DNA of 64,000 bases, taken from positions 62,001 to 126,000 of the forward strand of contig NZ_JANFQO010000010.1 of NCBI RefSeq assembly GCF_024437735.1, written 5' to 3'. Both the position numbers and the translations under genes were made by a program. Shown in pieces: positions 42,695 to 52,349 of the stretch. Each line of letters begins with the position of its first letter. The stretch's first letter is position 1. This DNA is from Tahibacter harae. GTDB lineage: Bacteria > Pseudomonadota > Gammaproteobacteria > Xanthomonadales > Rhodanobacteraceae. Below the pieces are notes generated by a model. It did no database searches, had not been told where the DNA came from, and saw only the letters and a program-made list of their open reading frames with translations.

Positions 42695-42965
42695 GCGTCA
42701 AGCGCTTCGACAACGCCCGGGCACACGATTCCCGCCACGGATGGGCGTGCTTCCCGGTCGTTGCCACCGTCCGCGGAAGGATTGGCCTGGCGCGCCGCTT
42801 CGCTCCGGCATGCATCGGATCGCGCAGGCAGGACCCGCAGGAGCGGACGGCCGTGCCGCCGTCGTGCGTGTCATCGCGAACGGGAACGCCGGCGCCGGCT
42901 GCTTGCCCGCGTTGTTTCCGCCCCGGCAAAAAGCGCACCTGCGGAGCCGTGCCGGATACGGGCAG

Positions 42966-45167
42966 CTAGCGCCGCGCCAGATCGATCTGCACCAGGTCCG
43001 ATTCCTCGCGCACTTGGTCGAAGACAATCTCGCGGCCGTCCGCAGAAACGTCGAAGTTGTCGATCGCGAAGCCGGAATCGAAATCGGTGAGCTGGCGCTC
43101 CTGGCCGCTGTCGAGGTCCACCAGCCAGAAATTGCGGTCGCGCGCGTCGCCCTTGAGTACCACCAGCGCTGTGCTGCCCGGCAGGAACACCAGCCGGCGG
43201 GCGCCGCGCGGCAGGACGATATCCGGCAGCGTGCGCACACGCCCATCCGCCGACAATGCGCGGACCGGAAACTGCGGCCCGACCTCGGCACCGTTGTAGA
43301 CCAGGAAACTGCCATCGGGCGACCAGGCCGCATCGCGTGAATGATCGGCGGTGTAGGGAACGATGGGCGCGCCGTCCAGCGGCACCGTGAACAGCCGGGT
43401 GTCATGCCCCTGCTCCGCCGCAATCAGGATCGCCCGGCCGTCCGGCGACCAGGCCGGCGCGCCTTCCACATCGAGACCGGCGGCCAGGATGCGCAGGCCG
43501 CTGCCGTCGGCGTTCATCACATGCAGCCGCGTCGCGCCGTCGCGCGCCGCGGCGAAGGCGATGCGCCGCCCGGCGCGGTCCAGCGCCGGGCCCGCGACCA
43601 GCCGGCTTTCCCTGTCGTTCCAGAGTTCGGTGACGGTGCCGTCGCGCGTGCCCCGCCGGCGCAGGCCGCTGCCGTTGCCGGCAACGAACAGGAGATAGTC
43701 CGGCCCCAGGCGCGGCATGCGGCCGCCGGAGGCCGGCAGCGGGAGGCGCTCGGCGTCGGCCTCGCGCGCGGCGCGCTCCAGCACGGGGACCCGCCACACG
43801 CTGGTCCGGGGCGTGGTCCGCGTGGCGATCAGGCGCCGTCCGCCCGCGCCGACGGCCAGCGAGGTGTACTGCTCCAGCCCCTGGCCTATGCGCTGCGGGA
43901 CGCGGCGGCGCAGGTCCAGGCCGTACAGCCACGGGCCGGAACCGTCCTGCGCCGTGGCCAGGTAAAGCAGCGTCGTCGCATCGATGAACACCGGGTAGGA
44001 AACCCGCGCATCGTGCGCGGTGATGCGTTCCGGCGCGCCGCCGCCGGCCGCGATGCGCCAGAGATCCAGCTTGTCCGGCGGGTGGCCCTGGACGAAATAG
44101 ATGAAATGTCCGTCCGGCGACCAGATGGGAAAGTGGCAATGCACGCCGTAGGGCGCGACGTGGATCTGCCGCCGCGCGGTGCCGTCGATATTGGCCACGA
44201 ACAGCGGATCGCCGGGTGCGGCCGGGTGAAAAACCAGCTGCTTGCCGTCAGGCGACCATTCCACCTCCGAAGCATCGTCGACAACGTAGGGATGCGGCTC
44301 CCCGCCGGCCGCGGCCACCGCCCAGGTATGGATGGATTCCTTGCCGGCGGCATCCCGCAGGCGCCCCCAGACCGTGACTTGTGCCGCGTCGGGCGTGAAG
44401 CCGAGCGAACGCGCGGGGTTGTCTATCTCGGGAACCCGGCCCTGGGTGAGGTTGCGGAACTCGCCGCTGCCGACCCGGCCGATCCAGGCATCGACGCGGC
44501 CGTCGAGGCGGGCCAGGTAGGCAATCTGGCTGCCGTCGCGCGACAGGGCGACGCCGGGCACCACGCCTTCGGAATCGGTGATGCGGGTGAACTGCGCGCC
44601 GGCCAGCGGGTCCTGCCGCACGGGCTCTCCTTGCCGGAAGAAGGCTGCGGCGGCAGCGATTGCGCCAACTGCGGCGGCCGCAACCGCGGCGAGCAGCCGG
44701 CGGCTTCGCGCCGGCCTCGGGGTCGCGTCCGCCGTCGCCGCGCGCGCCGCTGTATCGGCCAGCGCTGCAGCGCGCGCGGCCACATCGGGCGCCGCTGTCC
44801 CGGCGGGATTCCCCGGCACGAGGTCGGCAACAGGTGCGGACGGCGCCGCAGCCGGCTGTACGCCGTTCAGCCGGTAACCGCGCTTGGGCAGCGTTTCCAC
44901 CAGGGCGGCATGGCGTTCGTCGCCGCCGGCCCGGCGCAGGTGGCGCCGCAACTGGTAGATGCAGCGCGAGACCGCGTCGTCGCCGACCACCACGCCGGGC
45001 CAGGCCTTCTCCAGCAGCTCCTGGCGGGTGACGACGCGGCCGGCCGCCTGCGCCAACACCAGCAGCACCTGCATGACCTTGGGATCCAGCTGCTCGCGGC
45101 CGGCGGGGCCGGCCAGCTCGCCAGCGGCCGGGTCAACCTCGAAATCACCCAGGCGATGGCTATGCAC
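42966..45167 (-). CDS. CadC-like membrane-anchored winged-helix regulator with periplasmic beta-propeller
   Basis: A 733-residue protein that starts at GTG. Residues about 5-105 are an OmpR/PhoB-type winged helix (LDPKVMQVLLVLAQAAGRVVTRQELLEKAWPGVVVGDDAVSRCIYQLRRHLR...YRL). An Ala/Pro linker leads to one membrane helix (RRLLAAVAAAAVGAIAAAAAFF, about 158-178). The rest is a TolB/WD40-like beta-propeller with repeated WSPDGKQLVF, WSPDGHFIYF, WSPDGRAILIA and WSPDGSFLVYN blades. The topology suggests a one-component transmembrane regulator that senses a periplasmic ligand. The divergent beta-helix gene 125 bp away is the obvious candidate target. Confidence 0.85.
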   Translation of the reverse strand: MHSHRLGDFEVDPAAGELAGPAGREQLDPKVMQVLLVLAQAAGRVVTRQELLEKAWPGVVVGDDAVSRCIYQLRRHLRRAGGDERHAALVETLPKRGYRLNGVQPAAAPSAPVADLVPGNPAGTAAPDVAARAAALADTAARAATADATPRPARSRRLLAAVAAAAVGAIAAAAAFFRQGEPVRQDPLAGAQFTRITDSEGVVPGVALSRDGSQIAYLARLDGRVDAWIGRVGSGEFRNLTQGRVPEIDNPARSLGFTPDAAQVTVWGRLRDAAGKESIHTWAVAAAGGEPHPYVVDDASEVEWSPDGKQLVFHPAAPGDPLFVANIDGTARRQIHVAPYGVHCHFPIWSPDGHFIYFVQGHPPDKLDLWRIAAGGGAPERITAHDARVSYPVFIDATTLLYLATAQDGSGPWLYGLDLRRRVPQRIGQGLEQYTSLAVGAGGRRLIATRTTPRTSVWRVPVLERAAREADAERLPLPASGGRMPRLGPDYLLFVAGNGSGLRRRGTRDGTVTELWNDRESRLVAGPALDRAGRRIAFAAARDGATRLHVMNADGSGLRILAAGLDVEGAPAWSPDGRAILIAAEQGHDTRLFTVPLDGAPIVPYTADHSRDAAWSPDGSFLVYNGAEVGPQFPVRALSADGRVRTLPDIVLPRGARRLVFLPGSTALVVLKGDARDRNFWLVDLDSGQERQLTDFDSGFAIDNFDVSADGREIVFDQVREESDLVQIDLARR

Positions 45168-45292
45168 GCATGCACTCGATGGTGGGGCGCCGCGGAGGCC
45201 GTTATCAGCAGAATATCAACATTCGATCATGGGCACGGACGCCGCCGCCATGCAGCCTGTTGCGCGGGAAAAACCGACAGCAGGAGCGCCCC

Positions 45293-47554
45293 ATGCAAGC
45301 CTCGCGTCTGAACAAGCGGCCCCAGGCCATCGCTGCCGCCGTGCTGGCCGTTACCACGGCCGGCACCGCCCAGGCCCTGGTCTTGACCGTAGGCACGCCC
45401 ATCGGCGCCTGCACCCACGGCACCATCCAGGCCGCCATCAACGCGGCAGAAACCAGCGCCGGCGCCGACACCATACGGCTCACGCGCTCGCTGACCTATG
45501 GACCGGAAGCCAACTCGGTCACCACCGGCCAGGAACTCACCATCGAAGGCGGCTATCTCGACTGCACGGCCGCCGCGGACGCGACCAATACCGTGGTCAG
45601 CGGCACCGGCGGCGTGACCGACCCGGTCTTCCGCATCACCGCCAATACCGGCGCCATCGTGCGCCTGCGCCGGCTCACCGTGAGCGGCGGCGACGAAGAC
45701 GGCGCAGGCAGGGGCGGCGGCATCTATTTCCGCGGCGGCGGCATCCTGGAGATCAGCGACAGCCTGATTACGCAGAACAGCGCCGGCTACGGCGGCGGCA
45801 TCTACGCCGAAGGCACCGACTCGACCACGGAACTGGTGATCGGCGCCAACGTGGCCATCAGCAACAACACGGCGCGCTACAGCGGCGGCGGCGTGGTCGC
45901 CGACGGGATCGAGATGTCGATGCTGGAAGCCAACAGCATCCTCACCGGCAACCATGCGCTGGGCAACGGCGGCACCGGCGGCTACGGCGGCGGGCTGCAT
46001 ATCTACTCCGGCAACCGGGCCAGCTACGCCTACATCGGCAGCGGCGTCCCCGCATTCGGCGCGCTCTACGACAACGACGCGATCTACGGCGGCGGCGTGG
46101 CGATCGACGGGGCCAACACGGCACGGCTGCAGTTCTACACCACGGATCCGTCGCGCCAGGCCGGCATCCGCTACAACACCGCATCGCTGCGCGGCGGCGC
46201 AATCCACGTCAAATCCGCCAATTCCGCCGCCGAGCTGTGGAACGTAACGCTGGACAACAATTCGGCCCCCGACGGCGGCGCGGTCTACGTCGGCGCCAAT
46301 GCCGGCTTCTTTTTCAATTTCGGCAGCAAGCCGGCAGCGGCGGCGGACTGCCCGATCGGCAAGCATTGCGGCCGCATCGTGCAGAACACCGCCACTACGG
46401 GCGCCATCATCTACGGCGAAGACGGCGCGACGCTGCAGCTGGGTTATCTGCCGTCCTCGGCGCCGCCGGATCCGCGCGGCGGGGTGCTGATCCAGGACAA
46501 CAGCGCGGCCTCGGTGATCGGCGGCGCGGCCGATACCCAGCTGCACCGCGCCGTGTTCAGCGGCAACCAGACCGCCAGCGACCTGATCCAGCAGACAGAC
46601 GGGCCGCTGCTGCTGTCGGATTCCACCATCGCCGGCAACAGCATCGGCGGCGGCAGCGCGGTCCTGCGCGGCGTGAACAGCGCGCTGAGTCTCCAGCGCT
46701 CCATCCTGTGGCAGCCCGGCACTGCGATCCTGTCGCGCGCCGGCGGTTCGGTGACGGCCGAATACCTCGATGCCAGCGAAAACGGCAGCATCGGCGATCC
46801 CTTCACCGCGCTCAGCTTCAATCCGCGCTTCATCGACCCGGCGCATGACGACTTCCGCCTGCGTGCCGGCTCCGGCGCGGTCGACCATGCGCCCAGCCTT
46901 CCGGGCGACGACCGCGATGCCTATGCCCAGCCGCGCGACGTCGACTTGCCGGCAAAGTTCAACCTGGTCGGCGCGCGCGACATTGGCGCCTTCGAACGCG
47001 GCAGCGTGCAGCCGCTGGTGCTCAGCGGCGACTTCGACTTCGCCGACCTGCGCCTGTGGACCAAACTCGCCGGCGAGTGGGACGGCACGCAGAATGTCAC
47101 GCTCAACGCCGGCTCCGGTTCATGGATGTACAGCAGCAACAGCGCCCCGTCCGACCGGGTGGTGCTGGGGCAGCAGTGCATCCACCTGCCCGGCCCTGGC
47201 CGCTACCTGCTCAACGGCCGCGGGCACGCCGGCGGCAATACCTTCGCTTCGCGCGACTACGCGGTGCTGGGCTGGGAATTCCGCAGCGCCGGCACGGAGA
47301 ACTGCACCAGCGGCGTGGTCAGCGCCGCCGGCGAACTGCGCATAGGCTCGGGAACCAGCTGGGGCACGGCGGCGGCAGCGGCGGTGATCGAAGTGCCGGC
47401 AGCGCAGTTCGATTTCGCATCCGCCAGCTCCATCACGATCACGCTGATCGCCGAGGACGGCGGCGTCACCACCGCACACGCGATCAGCGCCTGGTTCGAT
47501 GACATCACGCTGGAATACCAGGGCGATCTGATCTTCGCCAACGGTTTCCAGTAG
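45293..47554 (+). CDS. Secreted polymorphic-outer-membrane-protein-like beta-helix protein with tag LIFANGFQ
   Basis: A 753-residue exported protein with a signal peptide ending AQALV. CTHGTIQAAINAAETSAGADTIRL is the usual opening of POMP/CSLREA-type beta-helix proteins. Gly-rich turns follow (GRGGGIYFRGGG, GYGGGIYAEG, YSGGGVVADG, GYGGGLHIYSG, GGAIHVKS, GGAVYVG) with NxxAxxGGG spacing. Residues about 560-610 (RFIDPAHDDFRLRAGSGAVDHA) match the end of such helices. A beta-sandwich of about 150 residues follows, and the last residues are LIFANGFQ. Function is probably cell-surface adhesion or display. ATG 45293 is preceded by AGGAG. Confidence 0.8.
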   Translation: MQASRLNKRPQAIAAAVLAVTTAGTAQALVLTVGTPIGACTHGTIQAAINAAETSAGADTIRLTRSLTYGPEANSVTTGQELTIEGGYLDCTAAADATNTVVSGTGGVTDPVFRITANTGAIVRLRRLTVSGGDEDGAGRGGGIYFRGGGILEISDSLITQNSAGYGGGIYAEGTDSTTELVIGANVAISNNTARYSGGGVVADGIEMSMLEANSILTGNHALGNGGTGGYGGGLHIYSGNRASYAYIGSGVPAFGALYDNDAIYGGGVAIDGANTARLQFYTTDPSRQAGIRYNTASLRGGAIHVKSANSAAELWNVTLDNNSAPDGGAVYVGANAGFFFNFGSKPAAAADCPIGKHCGRIVQNTATTGAIIYGEDGATLQLGYLPSSAPPDPRGGVLIQDNSAASVIGGAADTQLHRAVFSGNQTASDLIQQTDGPLLLSDSTIAGNSIGGGSAVLRGVNSALSLQRSILWQPGTAILSRAGGSVTAEYLDASENGSIGDPFTALSFNPRFIDPAHDDFRLRAGSGAVDHAPSLPGDDRDAYAQPRDVDLPAKFNLVGARDIGAFERGSVQPLVLSGDFDFADLRLWTKLAGEWDGTQNVTLNAGSGSWMYSSNSAPSDRVVLGQQCIHLPGPGRYLLNGRGHAGGNTFASRDYAVLGWEFRSAGTENCTSGVVSAAGELRIGSGTSWGTAAAAAVIEVPAAQFDFASASSITITLIAEDGGVTTAHAISAWFDDITLEYQGDLIFANGFQ

Positions 47555-47584
47555 ACGCTGCACGCGCATGCGCGGGCAGCACCG

Positions 47585-47614
47585 GGCATTGCTGCTGCTC
47601 ACCGCAGCAATGCC
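47585..47614. terminator. Perfect 11-bp stem-loop between converging genes
   Basis: GGCATTGCTGC (47585-47595) and its exact complement (47604-47614) flank an 8-nt loop. It lies in the 124-bp gap between the converging beta-helix and M23 peptidase genes. There is no T-run on either side, and it could work in both directions. Confidence 0.5.
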
Positions 47615-47678
47615 GCAGTGGCGCAAGTCGCCGGGTGTGGTGATGGCGGCCTGCGGCGTTTCCGCTGGCCGCTGCCGC

Positions 47679-48620
47679 TCAGCCCTCGTCATCCAGCGGT
47701 GCATCCGATTCATCCGGCTCCCTGCCTTCGGCGGCGCGGATCTTTTCTTCCGCCTCGCCATGCGTATCGCTGACGCTGGGCAGCGTCGACGGCGCTTCCA
47801 GCAGCAGCGCCGGGTCGATGCGCTTGCCCAGCCAGCGCAGGCCCAGATGCAGATGCGGGCCGGTTGCACGGCCGGTGGCGCCGATCTTGCCGATGGGCTG
47901 GCCGCGCTTGACCTCATCGCCGGCGGCGACGTCCAGCGATTTCAGATGGAAGTTCATGCTGACCAGGCCGCCGCCGTGGTCGATATAGACGGCGTTGCCA
48001 GTGAAGAAATGATCCGCCGCCAGCACCACGCGCCCATCGGCCACTGCACGTACCGCATTGCCGTCGCCCACCGGATAGTCGCGCCCGCTGTGCACGCTGG
48101 CGTGTTTGCCGTTGAAGAGCCGCCGGCTGCCGAAATCGTCCTCGCTGCGCGGCAGGCTCTGCGCCGGCTTGCCCAGCGGCAGGGTGAAGCGCGGCGCGCT
48201 GTCGGAGCCCGCCAGCACCTTGCGCACCGCGGCGCTTTCGCGGCTGGCGCGGGCGCGGTCCTCGGCGGAAACCTCGACATAGCGATTGAGTTCCGCCGGA
48301 AGCTCCATTTCCACTTCGGGAAACCTGGCATCTTCCACCACCAGCGTGCCCAGATGCTGGCGGCCCTCGCCGTCCCACAGCGCGATCTCGTAGCGGCCCG
48401 GCCGCGCGCGGATATCCACCGGGTAGTAGCAGCTGCCGGCAATGGCCGCGTAGCGTTTGCCGTAGATGCCGCAGGTCCTGGCCTGCAACCCGTCCCAGCG
48501 CGCCACGCCGCCCTGCGGCGCGGTGACCAGCGACGCGGCGGCCCGCGCCGGCGGCTCGGCCATGGACAGGACCGCGACAAAGGCAAACAGCGGCAATGCG
48601 GTATTGCGACTGACAGACAT
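47679..48620 (-). CDS. Exported M23-family (LytM-type) metallopeptidase
   Basis: A 313-residue protein with a signal peptide (about 1-27). An N-terminal beta-rich domain of about 130 residues comes before the M23 domain. Zinc ligands are in VHSGRDYPVG (H...D, about residue 177) and GPHLHLGL (HxH, about 260), with VYIDHGGGLVSMNFHL in between, all intact. M23 enzymes cut peptidoglycan cross-links; a FHLKSL in place of YAHL is a small variation. The C-terminal 40 residues are acidic. ATG 48620 follows GGGGAGAG. Confidence 0.85.
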   Translation of the reverse strand: MSVSRNTALPLFAFVAVLSMAEPPARAAASLVTAPQGGVARWDGLQARTCGIYGKRYAAIAGSCYYPVDIRARPGRYEIALWDGEGRQHLGTLVVEDARFPEVEMELPAELNRYVEVSAEDRARASRESAAVRKVLAGSDSAPRFTLPLGKPAQSLPRSEDDFGSRRLFNGKHASVHSGRDYPVGDGNAVRAVADGRVVLAADHFFTGNAVYIDHGGGLVSMNFHLKSLDVAAGDEVKRGQPIGKIGATGRATGPHLHLGLRWLGKRIDPALLLEAPSTLPSVSDTHGEAEEKIRAAEGREPDESDAPLDDEG

Positions 48621-48674
48621 GGCACTCTCCCCTCGCTGGAAATCCTGCAACGTCGAAACCGGCTCCGCCGCGCC

Positions 48675-49367
48675 TCAGCGGCTGTCCCAGGCCAGCGCGG
48701 TGCCGCCGCCCTCCGCGCCGGCCGCGGCGCTGTGCGGCGCGTCGGCCAGCCACGCCGCCGGCGCCAGAGTCAGCCAATAGCAGCCGTGGTCGCGGGTCAC
48801 GCCGAAACTGCGCTCATTGCTGCGCAGCGCGTCGCGCCGCTGATCGAGCGAGGTGATGACCAGGGCGTATTCGTGGTCGGAAGCTGCTGCGGGCCTGCGG
48901 CCGGCCGCGAACGCCGCCGCATCGTCCTGCGGCAGGTCCGGCACTCCGGGCCGCTGCAGCAGCTGCACATCGGCGAAACCCGAGCGGATCACCTGCAGCA
49001 AGCCACGCACATCGCCGCGCACGCCGCCGCTGGACCTGCCGCGCCACAGCGCATAGCCCGACAGGCGCACGCCGTTGCGCGCATGGATCGCCGCCTGCAC
49101 CTGCGCGGCCAGCGCCTGCGGCGAACGCGCGCAGAATGCCGCCGCCGGGCTGCGCGCCGCCGTGCGCGGTGCCGTGGGCGGCGCGGCCTGCAAGCCGGCA
49201 TCGCGCGGCCGCGCCGCCGCCGGCAGCCCCGGACACTGCTGGGTAAACATAGGCTCGCCGTAGGCGCCGACGCAGCGCGCGAGGTTCGCCGCCGCGGCGC
49301 CGCCCGCGCACGCGGCATACAGCACAGCGGCAGCAAGCACGCTTCTGACGATGACGCGCAGATCCAT
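48675..49367 (-). CDS. Exported protein of unknown function
   Basis: A 230-residue protein. A signal peptide (about 1-27) is followed by LARCVGAYGEPMFTQQCPG, which resembles the start of DUF4124-type periplasmic proteins, then an Ala/Arg/Pro-rich linker. The C-terminal 130 residues (YALWRGRSSGGVRGDVRGLLQVIRSGF...DHEYALVITSLDQRRDALRSNERSFG) form an unrecognised domain. The gene ends 54 bp before the M23 peptidase start on the same strand, so the two may be co-transcribed. Confidence 0.6.
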   Translation of the reverse strand: MDLRVIVRSVLAAAVLYAACAGGAAAANLARCVGAYGEPMFTQQCPGLPAAARPRDAGLQAAPPTAPRTAARSPAAAFCARSPQALAAQVQAAIHARNGVRLSGYALWRGRSSGGVRGDVRGLLQVIRSGFADVQLLQRPGVPDLPQDDAAAFAAGRRPAAASDHEYALVITSLDQRRDALRSNERSFGVTRDHGCYWLTLAPAAWLADAPHSAAAGAEGGGTALAWDSR

Positions 49368-49582
49368 GGCGGCGCAGTGCTCCGGCGGAAACTGCCGGGA
49401 GATCCGCAAAGCCGATGCCAGCCGGAAACCGCGCCGCGGCGCGCTTCGGCACGGTCAGGTCCGTGCAGTCTGCCGGACGGCGCGATGCCGGGAAGCGCAA
49501 ATCGCAAGATCGCGGACCGGGTTCACAGCGGTCTCACCGGCCGCATGTTCTGGTGGCCGCATCCTTAGCCCGGAACGCCGCC

Positions 49583-50587
49583 GTGCCCGCCGACGCCGAC
49601 GACCTGGTCATCGCCACTCCCGCCGGCCTGTATTGCCCCGCCGGCGATTTCCATGTCGATCCGTGGCAGCCGGTGGCCCGCGCGGTCATCACGCATGGAC
49701 ACGGCGACCACGCGCGGCCGGGCATGGGCTGCTACTACACCAGCGCGGCAGGCCTGCCCATCCTGCAATGGCGGCTGGGGGCGCAGGACTACCGCGCGTT
49801 CGACTACGGCGAACCGTTCGCGCTGGGGCGCACGCGGGTATCGCTGCATCCGGCCGGGCATGTGCTGGGATCGGCCCAGGTGCGCATCGAGTGCGGCGGC
49901 ACGGTCTGGGTGGTTTCGGGCGACTACAAGCGCCAGCCCGATCCGACCTGCGCGCCGTTCGCACCGCAGAGCTGCGATGTGTTCGTCACCGAAGCCACTT
50001 TCGCCCTGCCCGTCTACCGCTGGCCGGAGACGGCCGCGGTGGCGCGCGACATCGTCGCCTGGCGCGAGGAATGCGCCGCGCGCGGCGAGGCGGCCGTGCT
50101 GTTCTGCTATGCCCTGGGCAAGGCGCAGCGGCTGCTGGCGGAGCTGCGCGCGCATACGGACCAGCCGGCGCTGCTGCATGGCGCCATCGCTGCGGGTGTG
50201 GAGGTCTATCGCGCGGCCGGTGTGGAGCTGCTTCCGACCGGGACCGTGGCCGAACAGGCCCCGCGCGGCGGCGGTTACGCCGGCGCGCTGGTACTGGCGC
50301 CCCCCTCGGCCGCGGGCAGCCCGTGGATGCGCCGCTTCCGCCGCGTGCAGACGGCATTCGCCTCGGGCTGGATGCAGGTGCGCGGCAACCGGCGCCGGCG
50401 GCATGTGGAGCGCGGCTTCGTCGTATCCGATCACGCCGACTGGCCAGCCCTGCTGCAGAGCATCGAGCAGAGCCGCGCCCGGCGCATCATCGTCACCCAC
50501 GGCGCCGGCGACGCGCTGGTGCGCCTGCTCGGCGAACGCGGCCTCGCAGCCGGCACCTTCGACACACGCTTCGGCAGCGAAGACTGA
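49583..50587 (+). CDS. Ligase-associated metallo-beta-lactamase-fold DNA exonuclease
   Basis: A 334-residue protein of the MBL/beta-CASP nuclease superfamily. Motif 2 is ITHGHGDHARPG (HxHxDH, about residue 40), preceded by YCPAGDFHVDPW. LHPAGHVLGSAQVRIE, VSGDYKRQPD and VVSDHADWPALL supply the further metal ligands, and the end is IIVTHGAGDALVRLL. Relatives sit next to ATP-dependent DNA ligases and are annotated as ligase-associated DNA exonucleases involved in DNA repair. The GTG at 49583 is the most likely start because homologues begin close to the LVIATPAGLYCP segment. The stop overlaps the ligase start (TGATG). Confidence 0.85.
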   Translation: MPADADDLVIATPAGLYCPAGDFHVDPWQPVARAVITHGHGDHARPGMGCYYTSAAGLPILQWRLGAQDYRAFDYGEPFALGRTRVSLHPAGHVLGSAQVRIECGGTVWVVSGDYKRQPDPTCAPFAPQSCDVFVTEATFALPVYRWPETAAVARDIVAWREECAARGEAAVLFCYALGKAQRLLAELRAHTDQPALLHGAIAAGVEVYRAAGVELLPTGTVAEQAPRGGGYAGALVLAPPSAAGSPWMRRFRRVQTAFASGWMQVRGNRRRRHVERGFVVSDHADWPALLQSIEQSRARRIIVTHGAGDALVRLLGERGLAAGTFDTRFGSED

Positions 50588-52188
50588 TGCGCCGCTTCGT
50601 CGCCCTCTACCGCCGTCTCGACCGCAGCACGGCAACGTCCGACAAGCGCGCCGCGCTGGTGGACTATTTCCGCACCGCGCCGCCGGCCGATGCGGCCTGG
50701 GCGCTGTGGCTGCTGGCCGGCGGCAAGATCGGCGGCGCCGGGGCGCGCATCGCCGGCAGCGGCGAGCTGCTGGCCTGGATCGGCGAAGTCGCGAATCTGC
50801 CCGCGTGGCTGGTCGAGGAATGCCGCGCGCACGTGGGCGACCTCGCCGAAACCCTGTCCCTGCTGCTGGACGATCCCGCCGCCCACGACGACACGCCGCT
50901 GCATGTGTGGATCGAGGACCGCCTGCTCGCCGTGGCCGGCCAGGATGCGGCGGCGCGGCGCGAACTCGTGACCGGCGCCTGGGCCGTGCTGGACAGTGAA
51001 CAACGCCTGGTTTTCAACAAATTGCTCACCGGCTCCCTGCGCGTCGGCGTATCGCAGCGGCTGGTGCAGCAGGCGCTGGCCGAACTCGGCGGCATCGACA
51101 TTGCGCTGATCGCCCAGCGCATGCTTGGCGCCTGGCAGCCCGGGCCGGGTTTCCTCGCCCAGTTGCTGTCGCCGCAGCAAACCGCCGCGGACCGCGCCCA
51201 GCCCTATCCGTTCTTCCTGGCTTCGCCGCTGGAAGCGCCGGCCGGGACGCTGGGCGACATCGGCGACTGGCTGCTGGAATGGAAATGGGACGGCATACGC
51301 CTGCAGCTGATCCGCCGCGGCGCGGAGATCGCGCTGTGGTCGCGCGGCGAGGAACGCCTGGACGGCCGCTTTCCGGAAATCGAGGCAGCAGCGCGGCAAT
51401 TGCCGCACGGCTGCGTGATCGACGGCGAACTGCTGGCCTGGCCGGCCGAAGCCGCGCAGCCGCTGCCGTTCACCGCACTGCAGACCCGCATACAGCGGCG
51501 CAAGCCCGGCCCCAAGGTGCTGGCCCAGGCGCCGGCGCGGGTGCTGGCCTACGACCTGCTCGAATGCGAAGGCGAAGACTGGCGCGCGCGTCCGCTGCAC
51601 CAGCGGCGCGACGCGCTGCAGCAGATTCTCGCCGCCTGCGCCGACCCGCGCCTGCAGCTGTCGCCGGCAGTGGCGGCTGCCGACTGGAGCCAGGCCGCCG
51701 CACTGCGCGACAGCGCACGCGAACGCGGCGTCGAGGGCCTGATGCTGAAGCGGCGCAGCTCGCCCTACCAGGCCGGCCGCCGCCGCGGCGCCTGGTGGAA
51801 GTGGAAGCTGGATCCGCTCAGCGTCGATGCCGTACTGCTCTACGCCCAGTCCGGCAGCGGCCGCCGCAGCACCTTGTATACCGACTACACCTTCGGCCTG
51901 TGGCGGGACGATGCGCTGGTGCCGGTGGCCAAGGCGTATTCCGGCTTGTCGGATGCGGAAATCCTCGAACTCGACCGCTGGATCCGCGCCCATACCACCG
52001 AGCGCTATGGCCCGGTGCGCGCAGTGCAGCCGCTGCAGGTGTTCGAGCTGGGCTTCGAAGTGGTCAATCGTTCCAGCCGGCACAAGTCCGGCATCGCCGT
52101 GCGCTTTCCGCGCGTCCTGCGCTGGCGCCGGGACAAGACCGCGGCCGAGGCGGACCGGCTGGAGACCTTGCAGGCGCTGGCGCGCTAG
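50587..52188 (+). CDS. ATP-dependent DNA ligase
   Basis: A 533-residue ligase. An N-terminal helical DNA-binding domain (about 1-200) is followed by the nucleotidyltransferase core with the active-site EWKWDGIRLQL (Lys adenylated, about residue 236), SRGEERLDGRFPE, DGELLAW, VEGLMLKRRSSPYQAGRR and WWKWK. The C-terminal OB domain (about 420-533) closes the enzyme. It seals nicks using ATP in place of the NAD-dependent LigA. The overlapping exonuclease gene upstream marks it as the repair-type ligase of the ligase-exonuclease module. The Lhr-type helicase often found with this pair is not in the window. Confidence 0.9.
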   Translation: MRRFVALYRRLDRSTATSDKRAALVDYFRTAPPADAAWALWLLAGGKIGGAGARIAGSGELLAWIGEVANLPAWLVEECRAHVGDLAETLSLLLDDPAAHDDTPLHVWIEDRLLAVAGQDAAARRELVTGAWAVLDSEQRLVFNKLLTGSLRVGVSQRLVQQALAELGGIDIALIAQRMLGAWQPGPGFLAQLLSPQQTAADRAQPYPFFLASPLEAPAGTLGDIGDWLLEWKWDGIRLQLIRRGAEIALWSRGEERLDGRFPEIEAAARQLPHGCVIDGELLAWPAEAAQPLPFTALQTRIQRRKPGPKVLAQAPARVLAYDLLECEGEDWRARPLHQRRDALQQILAACADPRLQLSPAVAAADWSQAAALRDSARERGVEGLMLKRRSSPYQAGRRRGAWWKWKLDPLSVDAVLLYAQSGSGRRSTLYTDYTFGLWRDDALVPVAKAYSGLSDAEILELDRWIRAHTTERYGPVRAVQPLQVFELGFEVVNRSSRHKSGIAVRFPRVLRWRRDKTAAEADRLETLQALAR

Positions 52189-52349
52189 CGGCGGCGGCCT
52201 GCGCCGCGCCCGCCTGCCATCCCGCGGCACGCCGGCGCAGCGGCACGGCCCAGGCAAGTGCGCAGTCCGTGACAGTCGGCCCCTCGCGAAAACGCTAAAG
52301 GCGCCATGCCGGAACCTGCCGGCAGCCAGCTCCCAGCGAGGAAACCGCC

